This document shows, in pieces, positions 44,475 through 58,024 of a stretch of 64,000 bases of DNA. This DNA is from Bromus sterilis (taxonomy: Eukaryota; Streptophyta; Magnoliopsida; Poales; Poaceae), in contig OX465600.1 of assembly GCA_950022295.1 (NCBI GenBank), positions 305,732,031 to 305,796,030 of the forward strand, written 5' to 3'. The position numbers and the translations under genes were made by a program. Position 1 is the first letter of the stretch, and each line of letters begins with the position of its first letter. The notes beneath the pieces were generated by a model. The model did no database searches and was not told the DNA's origin. It saw nothing but the letters and a program-made list of their open reading frames with translations.

Positions 44475-44860
44475 TGTTCATCAAGATCTGAAAGTATTGG
44501 ACCATTTTATTCATATATAATAGCGATTGTCGAAAAATTACAAGTAAGCATAGAATTGGAAAACTCAAACTCGTGATCATTGAACTTGGTGATGATTGTT
44601 GCACGCAGGCAACATAATTATTAACGAATATTAGAACATCCAAAAAGTATGAAGGCAACATCCAGGACTAAATGTTCAGCAAGATTTGAAAGTCTTTGTT
44701 CTTTTTATCCATATTGTAGCAATTTTTGCAAAATTACAGATAAGCCCGAATTGGGAAACTCAAACTCATGATCATTGAACTTGGTGATAATGATCGCACG
44801 CAGGCAATATACTCATTAACGAATAGTAGAACATCGAAAAAGTCTGAAGGCAGAAAAACA
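44475..44860. repeat. 198-bp tandem duplication just before copy B
   Basis: Unit 1 starts TGTTCATCAAGATCTGAAAG at 44475. Unit 2 starts TGTTCAGCAAGATTTGAAAG at 44673. Both end with ...CGCACGCAGGCAAYATAMTYA and ...AACGAATANTAGAACATC. They are clearly diverged, so the event is older than the 45-kb duplication. Confidence 0.8.
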
Positions 44861-45022
44861 TCTTCAACGTCATATGGTAGAAAATATAGCTTCAATATGT
44901 CGGAAAAGGATGTGTTGAAGCTTTTATTGGATGGAAGCGTAAGAGGCCATATCTTTAGTTTTCCTGTAAAATTTCACAATTTAAAAGGTAAAAAAAAGAC
45001 TATGAAGGTTAGGTATTTAGTA
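44768..45022 (+). other. Exon-like plus-strand reading spanning the copy A/B coordinate
   Basis: After a CGCACGCAG acceptor (near 44804) the reading SLTNSRTSKKSEGRKTSSTS, then SEKDVLKLLLDGSVRGHIFS and KFHNLKGKKKTMK looks protein-like before it runs into the Stowaway MITE at 45023. Bases 1-98 are the same sequence in copy A, entered mid-way. The family is not recognised. Confidence 0.3.
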
Positions 45023-45119
45023 CTCCCTCTGATCCTAATTAAGTTTCGCCACTTACACTGTGTTCCCTTTGCAATTGGTCAGTTCTTTGTCCACGACACT
45101 TAAATCGGATCGGAGGGAG
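45023..45119. mobile_element. Short Stowaway-type MITE (copy B)
   Basis: Same element as at 99-195, with TA on both sides. One substitution lies inside it (a G in copy A, a T here, near 45044). Confidence 0.75.
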
Positions 45120-45138
45120 TAGTTAGTTTAGTACTTAA

Positions 45139-45802
45139 ATTTTTCTTAATAGTCAGAAGACCAGTCACGAGTTGCGTTGATGCTAGGCTTGCTAGTGCAT
45201 AAGCTATCTTTTCTTTTGGAGACTTTGCTGGAGAAGGTCCATTATACTTTACTTCAATGTTGCTGCAACTATTTTTCTGTACTGTTGTTATCTCTATCGG
45301 CAGATAGTCAACACCATCAGTAAAAATTTGATGAATAACATGCATCTGTCATTAGATGTGTGATGGCAGTCTGGCATGCATTTTCTAATGCATAATATAT
45401 GCTATCTGCAGTGTCCCCGTAGAACTTTTGCTTGTTTGCAAAGGCATTTCCTTCACTTGGTAGTACTTCTATCTCAATCGAACCTCTGATCTCAAGTGCC
45501 GATTCATGCATACTTTCAGTGGAGTATATAGATAATCCAAGTGTGCGTGTTATCTTTGTCAGAAGGACATGTCTGGAAACATATGCTTTAGCTGATACCT
45601 AATTATCGAGTAGAAAGTTTGAACCACTATTGTTTCACAAATAGTTATATTTGATAATTTAGTAAACTATGGAGTACTTACACCAGGTACATGTATAAGT
45701 TTGATTGGAGTATCTTCATCTGGTTCATTGGGAGTGGGTTCCTTTCTCTTTCCTTGTGAAGAATGTGCAGGCATTCTCAAGGGAATTGGACGTGGAAGGA
45801 TG
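45139..45802 (-). pseudogene. Exons of the unrecognised minus-strand gene (copy B)
   Basis: Counterpart of 215-878, with the same splice signals and the same frame change near 45325-45350. One substitution was noticed near 45737 (T in copy A, G here). Confidence 0.35.
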
Positions 45803-46396
45803 CTTTGTAGTCAGTTTTTTATTGTCAGATTGAATTTCCTGAATGAAAAACTGAGAATATATTATTGACTTTTAAAATACGTATTTTAAAAAAGACGATG
45901 GTGGGTTATGCAGCTTCTAGCACCTCATTGTCGCGGTATAGTTCATCATCAGATAGAAGCCGGTTTTGCAAACAGTCCTTGGAAGGGGATCGTTGCTAGA
46001 GTGTTCCATCTGCAGGAAATATGAATATTATTTTTGAGAAATAAAGGAAGAAACGCAATAGATATGAACAGGGTATGAAGGGAAAGTACCTTGTCGTACA
46101 AATTAGTGGTTCTGTGACTCTGGTTTAGCTGTTGTGTACTTATAGTTGAATGGTATATTAACATGAAAATTAATGATTATTATATGGTTGTTAATGGGTG
46201 GTCAATAATAAAGTGTTAATTACTTTTCAGTTATCATTCTTGATAACATATTTGTAACTGATGAGTAAAAACTTCTTTTAAAGTCTCTAATTGACCAATT
46301 GTTTTCTGTAACTGAAAGGACGCATAAAGGTTTATGAAACAGTAGAAGAATTTCTAAATTGCTCGTAAAGAGTGTATAGAGAAATGCAGTACACAC

Positions 46397-46712
46397 CTTG
46401 CATCCTTTGCGCTGAAGAATCAACATAGCGGATGACTCTGGTAGGACCATGGTACTGGTTGCGGCTCCACGTGTATATGTCACTCCACTGGAATTGGGAA
46501 AAAACATGAAACAAAATCTGAATAGTTGAGTGAGCACTTAATAACTGAAGAATATAAGAGATTATAGGGATATAAGGTACTGGGCATCTCTCCGTGCACA
46601 AACCCCAATTCATCTTCAGCCAAAAAGTTGCCTCTGCGGTGGCATGCTCCAGCTGCGCGTAGCTGAACCACTGCCGCGGCTTTCCCAACAATGGCTTCTT
46701 ATGCTGCCGCAT
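46397..46712 (-). pseudogene. Two exon-like segments, frame retained (copy B)
   Basis: Exons 46581-46712 and 46397-46487 splice in phase 0 and stay open. The reading includes QWFSYAQLEHATAEATFWL. The 1-bp indel against copy A suggests that this copy keeps the older state. No family was recognised. Confidence 0.35.
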
Positions 46713-47458
46713 CGAGCATAATTGAACTATTATTATAGTTCATTACACAAAGTGAGTATTTTTTTTCTAGCTAAAAATATGTTTGAATGTTATAAAAAAA
46801 TAGGGTAATTGAAACATTAAATATTTGTTCAACTTAAGTTATTTTTACCATGCCAATTTACCAAAGCTCATCCTGAGCAACCCTGTATGCCATGGGAATG
46901 CCTTGAACTGAATACTTGGTGTCACAGTTGTATATTTCTGCTATTTCTAGTATGGGAATTTGGAGTATAATCAATCTGAATTAGCATGAAATTTTTGGGG
47001 CAGCACATTGTAAATATGTAATTATAAGTCTAAATCCAACCGCTCCATCAAATAGTAGTCTGCATGTTATTCTCTGATTAATACAATGTTGTATGTTGGT
47101 TCAGATAGGACACTAATGAATTGGTACGAAATAATTAGGTAGAAATCAGGTCAGGAAATGTCGCCATCTTTAGATAACAATTCCCAATATCAAAACAAGG
47201 TCTGCAGTTTTGAAATTTAAATTACAAACTTTATATAAACTGATGTGGGGATATTGGAGGTTACCCGTTCTCCTGATCGATCAAGATGGGCAGACTGGAT
47301 ATGTGATTACCACAGCCTGTATTGTAGAATGAATGCACAATAGTGTTACTTTTAGGTGCTCCTTCTCATCTCGTGTGAAAAGAACAGAAGAACATAGTAT
47401 CAAGGGGGCACTCTGGTAAAGAGAGTGAATGACAAAAAAAAGAAAAACAATTTAATTA

Positions 47459-47661
47459 TTAACATATTGGTGTAATAGTCACAAGACCTTCCAAAGCAGA
47501 CTGAAAATGAAATTCTAGCAGTTCGTTTGCAAAAGATAGTTCATCTTGATTGGGATGATGCCAATCCGAAGGAAAATTAAGCATTTCAACTTCCCTGTCC
47601 TGATGAGCTTTTGAACAACCCCATGGCCTGCATCCATGCGCTGCTGGAAGCACCAACCGAA
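47459..47661 (-). pseudogene. Solitary PA200-like exon (copy B)
   Basis: Same exon as at 2537-2739, with one substitution that changes Glu to Asp in the segment before the WHHPNQ motif. The length and stop codon are unchanged. Confidence 0.4.
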
Positions 47662-48935
47662 CTTGTTATATAGCATTTATCTTTAAACGAACTAAACTAT
47701 CAACTAATTATAAGCATTGTGTATGTATGAATGAGCCCGTCAGATAATCTAAAGAATCATCCCCATCCCAAGGCCAAACAAAGTGTGTCTTGAACTGCAG
47801 TTTGAAAGGCCCTGACATTGTTCCTGTTCTATGATCTAATCAGTAGACCGCGCATACCATGAACATCACCTGTACATAATCATTTTGGTATGATAGGATA
47901 TAGGATATGAGAACAATGTAATTGATGGATGCAATTTACAGGAAACATACCCAAGCATGATTCTAAAAACGATGTTGTAGCCGCAGTATAGAGAGTGGGA
48001 AAAAACTGGCAGCGGAGGAAGCATTATATAGTACCATTGGGCATAGCGATGAATTGCCACATTACCAGTCATGAATGCCATGATTGCAACCTTGAAGAGA
48101 GAGCAAGAAGTTTCCAGCGGAAGAAACGGCTGCCATCATAGCCCATGCCCCACCTTCTTTACCCGCATCCTGCGCCTCCACTGATCCCCTCGCGCAGGAC
48201 GGCCGACTCGGCCCGGAAGCCGCTCCTCCGGTCGGTCCCCTTGTTCACGGATCCAGGCCGCATCGAATCCCCATGTGCAGCCCGCTTCGGAGCCTTGCCT
48301 GGAGCTCCAACCTCCGATCCCTCTTCCCCCTCGATCTGGAACATTGTTCGGTCGGTACTCTGAATCGCAGTCGATCCCACCCAGTCCAACCCCACCCAGT
48401 TTAACGAAAGCAGCACTCAAAGAAAAAAGAATTAGTGCGCGAAACAGAATGCTATAATGGGCTGGGCTACGGCCCGGTTAACCAGAATGCGCCAATTTGG
48501 CCTGCGGAGCAGCTGCGCTTTAGGACAGACAAATCTAACGACCAGAAACAGCCTGATCGTGAAAACGGACGGCAGAAAATGCGAAGCGCTGAGAGGGCTC
48601 GCTTTAGGTCCGATTATACTGTCCTAAATTTCTTTTAGAAAAAATGGGTCTCGTTTGTGTGTGTCTGGTGCCCGTGGGCTCACAGGCCCAATTTGACGAG
48701 AGATCTTCTTGAGGCCAACCGCGTGCCGTGTGGGCCATGAAGCGTTTCTTCGGAGCCCAACTAAGTATCATCCTAAAAACGCGTCACATGTTGCATTCTG
48801 AAGTTTTTCTCAGATTTTATTTTTTATGCTTATATTTATATTTTTACTTTTTCGGTTTTCGTACAATTTTTCCTTATATTTTGATGAAAAATAATCCAAG
48901 AAAACAATTTCAAAAAAAAGATGCGCGATCATGCA

Positions 48936-49252
48936 TTTTGAGGAGGCACGAATCTACTTCTACAAAGGCACACCATGTGGCTATAGAAAAAGGCACCCCG
49001 CATGCCTTTAACAAAAAAAGGCATGACCGAGGCACAAATTTCTTTCCGCAAAAGACACGCCAAGTGCCTTCAAAAAAGAGGCACACTCTGTGTCTCTCAA
49101 AAAAAGGCACGAACGTACTTCGCGTGGAGACACGATATGCTTTCGCGAAAGGCACGCCCCATGCCTTTAAAAAAGGTACGAATATTCTTCGGTGCAAAGG
49201 ACACCGTATGCCTCTAAAAAGGGAAAAATTCACCACATCGCGACAAGTGGCA
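48936..49252. repeat. Degenerate GGCAC-type repeats (copy B)
   Basis: Counterpart of 4014-4330, with one substitution (C to A near 49169). Confidence 0.6.
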
Positions 49253-49998
49253 CGTGTACAGAACACCATTTGTCAAACGGAGATGGTTAGCGCGTTCGTT
49301 GCGAGGAGTGCTCGCTAATTAGTGACTTCGAAACCTGCCCATTTATTGTTCGTCTGTTGCAATCAAAGCAGAAATACGATTTGAGATTAGTATGTGATTT
49401 ACCTGTCCATATTGTTTTGATTGTATACTAGAAGAGTTAGGCGCGCTTTGCAGCGCCCGTATATGTTATTGGGATTTCATAAAAAAAATTATTTGGTTTA
49501 GCGTGAATTAGATGATGAAGTGTTTTTTATAGTGTACTACTTTGATGGGTCTAGCGATTGCATGTTGTTATCTGTTAATCCATACTTATGTGAGATATTT
49601 TTTACGCTGACAACCATATGTACTATATTGGCGCCAATATCACATATTGACGCTTCTTTTTGTTGTGTGGTGAGAGGATATGCGGGACTGATGTATTTTT
49701 ATAGGATAGTTGTTGCCTATTGATTTAAACATTGTTAGCTTGGTAAAAATTGGGAACCAAATCCAAAATTGAACTTGAACACCTGAACTGAATAAGAGAG
49801 TTGCTTGAGAATTTTGTTGATCCGGTCAAAATTATGAATCAAATCTAAAATTGAACATCTCAATCAAATGAGAAACCTTCAAAATTAGGGAGTATAATGA
49901 ATTAAAAGAATTGAATGAAGTAGCTCTTTGAAAAATCATTGATCCAAACAAAATCATGAACAAAATATAAAATTGAACACCTAAATTGAATGATAGAT

Positions 49999-51144
49999 CT
50001 ATAAAATTAGGGAGCATAGTGAATTAAAATATGGACCACAATGAAATTTGTGTCTCCAACCTTCGGTCCCCGGGAGCTCGGAGATGGACTTGATGATATG
50101 GGGCTTCCTGGCCTGCATCGGGATCCCGTGGATACACACCCACGCCTTGGAGAGGGAAGAGACCGTATCGGGGTCGGTCGCCGAGGGGCGAATCTGCACC
50201 TTGAGTTGATGGAGAGAGAAGTCGATGTCATTCGCCCGGGAGCACAGCCTGACCATCTCCGCGGATGGAAAGGCCACCGCAAAGACAGAGGGAGCGGTCT
50301 CCCGGACCACCCAGGAGAACGTAGAGTCACGGTACGGGCCAATGTACTCACACAGCTCGGGCCGAATCATCTCAGCCGTGACAGGCCCCTCCACCTCCGG
50401 TCCCGGCCCCGAGAGAACCGAGATTGTCGCCTGGTGGGGAGGAACTGGGATCACATCCTCACCCAGGTCCACGTAGTAGAATCCGCCGTCGTCGGCGTGG
50501 CCCAGGTACTCAAAGGTAGACGGGCATCGCGGGGGAGCCGGGCAATCCGAGCAGACGTGCCCCACCACCCCACAGTTGAAGCACATCTGCTCCTCCCGCG
50601 ACCGTGTACGACACTCACCACGCGGGGCGGCCGGCGCCGAAGAACGGAGAGCGCTACGATCATCGACGGGAGGAGCACCGGCCTCGGCGCGCCCCGCCCC
50701 CATCGGTTTCTTCTTCTTGTATTTCTTCTTCTTAGGTGCGGATTCGAAGTCGGGCACCTCGGGGAGGCGGCGCGGCGGCGCGTACCGGTCAGTACGCCCC
50801 TCATACGGGCGAGGCGGTCCATCAGCCGGGCGCCGCCCATGCCCCGCATCCAGAGCCGAGCGTGGCGGTGAGGACGGCCAGGGGAGGCACCGAGGAGACT
50901 GGGAAGCACGCCGAGGAGACCGCGAGGGGCGCGGCGACCGCCTAGGCTGGCCCTCACGGCCCGCACGTTCGGCTTCCTGGTGGGCACGGCGCGGCGGGGA
51001 AAAGCTCCTGCGCGGACTGCGGCGAGGAGCGCGGTCGACGTCGCCACCCGCCGTGCGCGCTTGCAGCCACCGGAGCTCCTCCTTGAGCTCCTGTTCGCAC
51101 CGTAGGTCAGCCAGGCGGCGGACGTCGCCAAGGGAGCCGGGCAC
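49999..51144 (-). pseudogene. LINE-type ORF1 fragment (copy B)
   Basis: The deduced product is identical to that of 5077-6222 over all 381 codons, including the CCHC knuckle. The nearest difference is a substitution outside it at about 51563. Confidence 0.6.
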
Positions 51145-51656
51145 GGGGAGGCGCGGGTCACAGGGCTCCTGCTCCTCCAGAGAGTACTGGCGCGCGTAGC
51201 CAGAGGGACGGACGTCGCCAAGGGAGCCGGGCGGGCGTCGGCGGGATCATCCGCATGCGTGGGAGGGCGCGGGAGGATGAGGTGGGCGGGGGGAGGGCGC
51301 GTTTGGGGCGGGGCCGACCGTCGCCCACCGTGCGCGTCATCAGCGCGTCGAGGAAGGAGCGCTCGAGGACCGGCGACGGCGGGACGGGGGCTATCCGGCG
51401 GGCGGGGGCGGCGTTGTGGGCAAGGTCAGCCCGAAAAGCAGGGTAGGTCAAGGCAGGGAGGGCGCAACTGCGTTGGACCCAGAACCATCTGGAGGGGTCG
51501 GGGTGGGCCAAAAGCCACACCCGTCGCTCCTGAGGCCCAGGCCGCCTCGACTTCAAACTAGCCCACGGGCCACTCGGAGGGGAGGCGGAAAACAGCCCAT
51601 CAACGCGGCCCAGGCGCCACTCAGGGGAGGCTGGGCCGGCTGCCCAACCAACTCGG

Positions 51657-52878
51657 AGTGGAGTTTTTTCAGTGAAATCGGCCTATCAAATGTTGATCAA
51701 GGAGCGGAATGATTGAGAGGAGGCGCTGTCGGGTCATGCAAACACCTCTAATCGAGCGTTAAATCAATCGGGGTGGAGCAAACTATGGAATACTAAGGTT
51801 CCAACTAAACTGAAAACGTTTTTGTGGAGGCTGGGTAAGCAATCTCTTGCGACCGAGGACGCCAGGAAGCGCCGCAACATGGCAGTTTCAGATTCATGCC
51901 CATCGTGCGGCAACTCCGACTCATGGGTACATTCTTGGTTAGAGTGTTCTACATCTAGATGTGTATGGGCGCTGGCTAGTATGGATTTGGTCGAAGCAAT
52001 TTCGGAGATTAAAGAACCAAGTGCGCGTCAATGGATCTTCCATCTCCAAGAAAAAGTGTCCCATCCCAAGTTTATCGAAGCCGCTGTGACGATGTGGGCG
52101 ATCTGGTCGAGCAGGCGGAAACTAATCCATGAAGCAGTCCATCAGACCCCCCATGGCACTCATCTATTCATCCAACGTTTTATCAGAGATTTGGATGTTT
52201 TGCAATCCTTAACGTCTGGGGAAGCTACTACCTCACATACAATAATAGACCAGAGAAGGACGGGAGCTAGGCCTCCCTCTTGGAGTCCTCCACCGACTGG
52301 TTTTCTGAAATTCCAAGTGTGTAGCACAATGGACGAGGATGGGAATGGAGCTAGGCCTCCCTCTTGGAGTCCTCCACCGACTGGTTTTCTGAAATTCCAA
52401 GTGTGTAGCACAATGGACGAGGATGGGAATGGAGGTATTGCAGTGGTCTGTAGGACTCGGAAGGAACTTTTAAAGGATCAGTGGGGATGAAAATCGCTGG
52501 AGTTCGTGACCAAAATATCCTTGATACTTTGGCTTGTCGAGAGGGTTTGGATTTGGCTATGGACATCAACGAACAGAATATCATCATTTGAATATCATCA
52601 TTACAAGTGATAATAGAAGGGCGATCAGAGAGATCAATGAGGAAAGAGGAGGAGTTCAAGCTGCAATAATCAAAGAGATTGCCTCGAGAAGGAGGTTCTT
52701 CAATTCATGTAGTATAAATCATCAAAATAGTTCTTTACTCTCTGAAGTTTATAATTTAGCTAAGTTTTCCTTATCTTTACCTTTGGGTAGGCCTTTATTG
52801 CTCATCAGCCCCCCTGATGAAGTTTGTATTCCTATGAGTTGTGTTATAAAGTGTTTTTTACCCCTAAAAAAAAAAAAA
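51657..52878 (+). mobile_element. 5'-truncated LINE with poly(A) tail (copy B)
   Basis: Counterpart of 6735-7956, with the 84-bp duplication and poly(A) retained. One Lys-to-Glu substitution lies near 52675 in the RNase H remnant. Confidence 0.7.
52263..52430 (+). repeat. 84-bp exact tandem duplication (copy B)
   Basis: Same two units at 52263-52346 and 52347-52430. The 84-bp event therefore predates the 45-kb duplication. Confidence 0.9.
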
Positions 52879-54347
52879 GCTGTGCCGCAGGCGCACCAGC
52901 GCAACGCCCACCCCACGCCCTAGCGAGCACAGGCGTGGACACCCCCGACACCGGCGGCGGCGGCGGCGCGCAGCGCACAGTCTATACGAGGACCGCAGGA
53001 GCGGCAGGGGGGCCCAGGTGCCGGCGGCCGCAGCTGAGGCCCAGGCCTATCCCCCAACGGGGGTAGAGGGTGGGCGTTGCCGGCAGCGAGGAGGCAACGG
53101 CGGAGGAGGTCTGCCCGAGCCTGGGGGAACGAGCGCCGCCGCCATCTCCTTCCGAGGGGCCGCCGTCACGGCCACCTGGAGGAAGTCGCCAAGCGTCGCC
53201 GGGCGCAGCGGCGGGGGGTCCGAGCGCATACCGGCGTCGTCTTCATCATCGAAAGCGTTCGCCCACACGAACGGGGCTCCGTGCGGAGCTAGCGTCGGTG
53301 GCACCGCCACGCGCGGGAGGGTCGCAGCCCGTGCCCCGGCGGGCGTCCCGACCACCGCAGCCATCAGCGGCCGGTGGCGGCGGGGACCAAGCTAGCACAG
53401 CCGCCAGTCACAGGCGAGGTCGCACGCGCTCCATCTTCCTCGTTGCGGCGCCTCCTGGCACTCCACCACCAAAGTAGTAGTAGTTCTTCCGGGCTCCGCT
53501 CGTTAATCCCTCGCCCGCAGCACAGATCGACGCTCTGCGCCCCAACGCGGCCCAGCCTACAATCCAAGCACGAGGTGTCTTATTTGAAAGTTGAAGAGAA
53601 CGGTGTTGATACCTTTGATCAAAATATGAAATTGAAGTGCTTATGTATAATTAGCGTCGATGCAATCCATTAAATCTTCCGAGGAATACAAGCATTAAGG
53701 TGCTTCCAAACTAAATTAAGGTCCTTGATGCAAATTGAATTTCTCAATACACATCATCCATCATTCCATCCATGGATATCCAACTGTACAGTCAATACTA
53801 ATGCATTATATTAGAGAAACTTTACTAGAGTCGCCATATTGGCAAGCTAGGCATATAGCCGCCGATATGCGATTTAGGGAAACATGTTAGAGCAGAGTCA
53901 ACATCTTTGCTTGGACTATAAAATCTATGGTTATTAGTGATAAAAAACATGAAAAAGTGTCACCTAAGATCATTTTTAATGAATAATACCGTCATCGGGT
54001 AATGTCCACTCGGACCACCGCCCTGGACTACTTCCATGAAGGTCTATCCTCATATGCGACGCATTTCGCCGCACTATACATGTGCATATTCGACGATGAT
54101 TTAGTGTCACAAAACATCATTACACGTCACCCATGATGATATGTCGATTATGTACAAAATAATAAGAAAAATAGCTAAGGGTTTGTCATACATTTGTTTT
54201 CCCTATGACTTTAGTTGCTCAAACTGAAATCCAGTGATTCCTTTTCATACCTGCTCATGTTGATTATGTCAATGTTGTGCTCTGGCATTTCTGTACATCA
54301 TTAGGAGTATGTAACAATCAGATTTTGGTAGTTTCATATATAACAAG

Positions 54348-54642
54348 CTTCTTCTCCTTCTTCTTTTTTTATTCTTTTTCTCCGTCTTATTCTTCTTCAT
54401 CATCTTCTTATTCTTTTTCTCCTTCATATTCCTATCATTCTTCTTCATCATCATCATCTTCTTATACTTTTTATCCTTCATATTTTTATCCTTCTTCTTC
54501 TTCTTCTTCTTCTCCTTATTCTTTTTCTCCTTCATATTCCTATCATTCTTCTTCATCATCATCATCTTCTTATACTTTTTATCCTTCATATTTTTATCCT
54601 TCTTCTTCTTCTCCTCCTCCTCCTCCTCCTCCTCCTTCTCCT
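54348..54642. repeat. Polypyrimidine microsatellite (copy B)
   Basis: Same tract as at 9426-9720. The final CTT/CTC run differs slightly between the copies, as expected for a slipping microsatellite. Confidence 0.85.
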
Positions 54643-55233
54643 TAGTTAGCTTAATGTAGTTCAATTTTTTATTTTGGTACTTTTATATATACCAATCTTT
54701 AGTTATTTTCATATAAGCTTTACTTAGTTAATTTACTACAATCTTTACTCTTATTTTCTTGTTTCTCTTGTTCTTGTAGACATAGTTCAATATATATAAA
54801 GATATTATGTTCAGATATGCAATTAGTTCACTGGTTATGGTTTCGGAAACAGTCTGTCCAGCTTGTTCATAATGTAAGATCTGCTAGACTAAAATTCGAT
54901 CAGTGTTGTACTTGACGGATATGGTAACTAGCGCCCTTTCTTGTGGATGATGCTCCATTTCTCCATGATCCTTGCATGGCCGGCGACGTGACGTATGCGT
55001 GCATGCAGGTGATGGCTCAGTTCACGGTGCGGGTGCCAGGGTGACGCAGGCAACGGACACAGTGACCATCGGCGAGGCCCCGGCGCAGACGTCAGCTGGG
55101 GAGAAGCCGGTGGACGCAGCGGCGCTGCAGGCCGCCAAGACGCGCGTGACGGGGCTGGGCCGCCTCGTCCCAGGCGGCGTGGCGGCCGCGGCGCAGAAGG
55201 CCGCAGAGACCAACGCGAGGCCTGGGATGGGCG

Positions 55234-58024
55234 CAAGATTTTGGATTTCGTTTAGCATTTTTTTTCCGGTCCTGGACGAAATGGACGAATTTCGGAATTT
55301 CGGATTTTTTTCAAAAAATTTCGGACGAAAAGTCAAAACCAAATTTTGAAATTTTGGACGAAAAATGAACGAAATTTGTCAAAATTTTGAAATTATGTAG
55401 GATGATAATATTTCAAAAAATCATGGTCAATTGGAGGCAAATTATAGCAGAAGTAACGCATCCAAGAAACGATATATCACATGATCTGAATTAACATTAC
55501 CACTCCAGAATTCTCAATCTAGAAGACAAATCAATAGTCCAAATTAATAGTCCACAAGTTTAGAACAACATTAGTCTAAACTAACAGTCCATAGTTCGAC
55601 ATCAATCCATAGTTTAACTACATCCTAGACCAGAGCAAAATATCAGCCATCCAAATGAATTGTCCATAACTAGTCCTGGACAATATTTCATACATTCCAC
55701 AAAACAACATCCAAGGTTCTCATACACCCCAAAAGCAACCAGAAGCTTCCTTCTTCCATTTTCTATCACCTGTGTTACTGGACACCAGCCTTGCGACCCC
55801 ATATGAAGCTCTAAATGCTTCTACAAATGTCAAAATATTGTGCATTAGATCAATATTACAAGCTGAAATGAGTTCAAAGTAAGAAACAAAAATATGCAAG
55901 GTATTACAAGCTGATGTAATCATTTGGCAATTCATGCAGCTATGAATTATTTGGATTAATATCCACTATAATGACATATTGCTAACCAAATATAATAGTA
56001 AGTTCGAGAAAACCAAACATGCTCGAGCATTCCTAACCAAGTCCAATGAACTTACCTGTCAATCGTAAAGGCTTGTCACGTTCTTCAACCTTTTGCCTTG
56101 CCTACGTGCAGATCTACGGCGGTTCACCGAACCTCCATCAGTTGTTACCTTAGCCTCATTTTCAACTCGACTTGGTAGCTCTTTATCAACTCGGCTAGGT
56201 GAATCTTCTCCATCAGCTTGACTTGCATCATCATCGTCATTATCAATTTCCACTTCCACATACTCATCTTCTTGATCATCATCCTCACTACCAATGTAGT
56301 CATCCTCCTCTTCTTCAAATACTCTGCTCCTTTTTGCTCCATCATTCTTCCTTCCAAGATGAGAGGCTTTTTTGCTCGAGTTAAGGCGACGTATTTCCTC
56401 AAACACGGCGCTAGCAGCATCAGACCCATCCAAGATGACATGCTCCTCATCCTCGTTCAACCACTCCATCATTGGATTAGCCTCATCAAAGATGGTTGTA
56501 TCCATCATCATTGCACATGGATCAACCTCCTTGTCTTTATAATTCCCTCTCACCGAGTCCTTGTCATCTTCAGCACGTATCTTCAAATGTGTGCAAACAA
56601 AAAGAACAAAGTATAAGTAAACAACGACATTTTCTATTAGTAAACATTAGCTTCTCCACTAAAAATGCCAAATAAACAGTAGAATTTCCAACAAACATTA
56701 CTAGTAAACAACAGCTTTTTCAACTTAAAATGCTTAGTAATTATGGTCTCAACACACAAGATCATTTTTTACCTTCAAGTTGTACCGCACGGATACTAAC
56801 TTGTGCAGCTTGCCATATAATAGACGGTTCCTTGGCTTCGTGTGGACCAAGGCCCAAGCGCTCCAATTCCTCTCACATCCACTTGATGACACACATTGTG
56901 ATACAATTCTCAAGGCATATTTCTGCAGATTGGGAACTTCCCCTCCAAACTGGAACCACCACTCAGCTACCAAGGAAAAACAATGAGATTAAGGAGTTGC
57001 AAATTGGAGGAAAATGAGACTGAGATTCACAAGCATTGTAACTTACTTGGTGACATTTTTTCAGCTGACATGCGTGCAACCCTTTGGCCAAACCTTCCAC
57101 GGCATTCCCTAAAAGTGCTGATTTCATTAATGGCCAAAACAGCACTATGAGGGTCAGCTATCTTCTCTATGGCATCAGTTAGTGAAGAAGCATAATCAGG
57201 AATGTTGCTCAGATTGACCACATAATGTGTATATGGATCAAGGACAGCAGCTACATAAGAAAGGAAGACAAACAAAGGTTAAAAAACCATAAGAAAAAGC
57301 AAGGCAACGTTTATTTTAGTAATTTATCACTACCTGCAACCATTAGAGTATCTTTTTCCATGGCTTCAATCCTACAAGTCACCTTGCTCATGACGCTACG
57401 GAGCATTTGTGACCCACCACCAAGACGAGCTTCCAATGTTTGTATAGCTGTCATCATGCTCTTTTTGAATCCAGATAGGGTGCATTGCTTTTGAGTGTCA
57501 GCATACCTAAGGGCTTTATAAAGTGGCTCTAATAGATTAAGAACCCACTCTAAGGCAGTCCACCACATATTGCTAGATAGTAATGCCTCAGCAAACACAT
57601 AATCCGCATCTTTTTTCCAAGCACAGGCTGCTGTCGAGGAAGCCATCGTGCTCCATGGTCAGGGTCCTGGGGGATGGAAGAAGGGGAGCAAGGAGGGGCC
57701 GAGGGCGACGGGAAGTGGTGAGGCGACGGGGAGGAAGGAGATGGGTGGCGCTGCCCCGCGCCCCCACCTCTCTCAGCTCTGGTTGCCTGCAGCCGCCGCA
57801 CAGGGAGTGAAGTGTGGGGAAAATGAATTTAGGGTTTCACTACGGTTCCGTTTAGGCTTTTATACCACAAGGGTGTATCTCTGGGCTGTACTGGACCATG
57901 GGCCGGGCTGAAAATTCAAACGAGGCCGAATTTTTTTTGACCGGATTGAACTAATACCGGGCCCAAACGAAATTGGCGAATTTCGGTCACTTTCCGTTTT
58001 TTCCGGACGAAATCCAAAACCTTG
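55234..58024 (-). mobile_element. hAT transposon (copy B), 2791 bp
   Basis: Same element, with TSD GATGGGCG at 55226-55233 and 58025-58032. It differs from copy A by one T in a poly-T run near 55265 and a substitution near 55785. It was carried along by the 45-kb duplication, not inserted independently, because the insertion site is identical. Confidence 0.92.
56059..57646 (-). CDS. C-terminal hAT transposase-like protein (copy B)
   Basis: Exons 57334-57646, 57047-57250, 56773-56966 and 56059-56580. All four exon readings are the same as in copy A, so the 411-codon frame is preserved in both copies. Confidence 0.65.

Larger units (their letters stand above)
1..44924. repeat. Copy A of a ~44.9-kb direct tandem duplication
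   Basis: Base 1 corresponds to base 44925, and the match continues to the window end at base 64000. The left edge of the unit lies at or before base 1, so the true breakpoint is not visible. The unit contains LINE debris, a hAT-split LEA gene, a Tat retrotransposon between two R repeats, an IPMS pseudogene, a DUF247 pseudogene and a hAT MITE. Confidence 0.95.
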
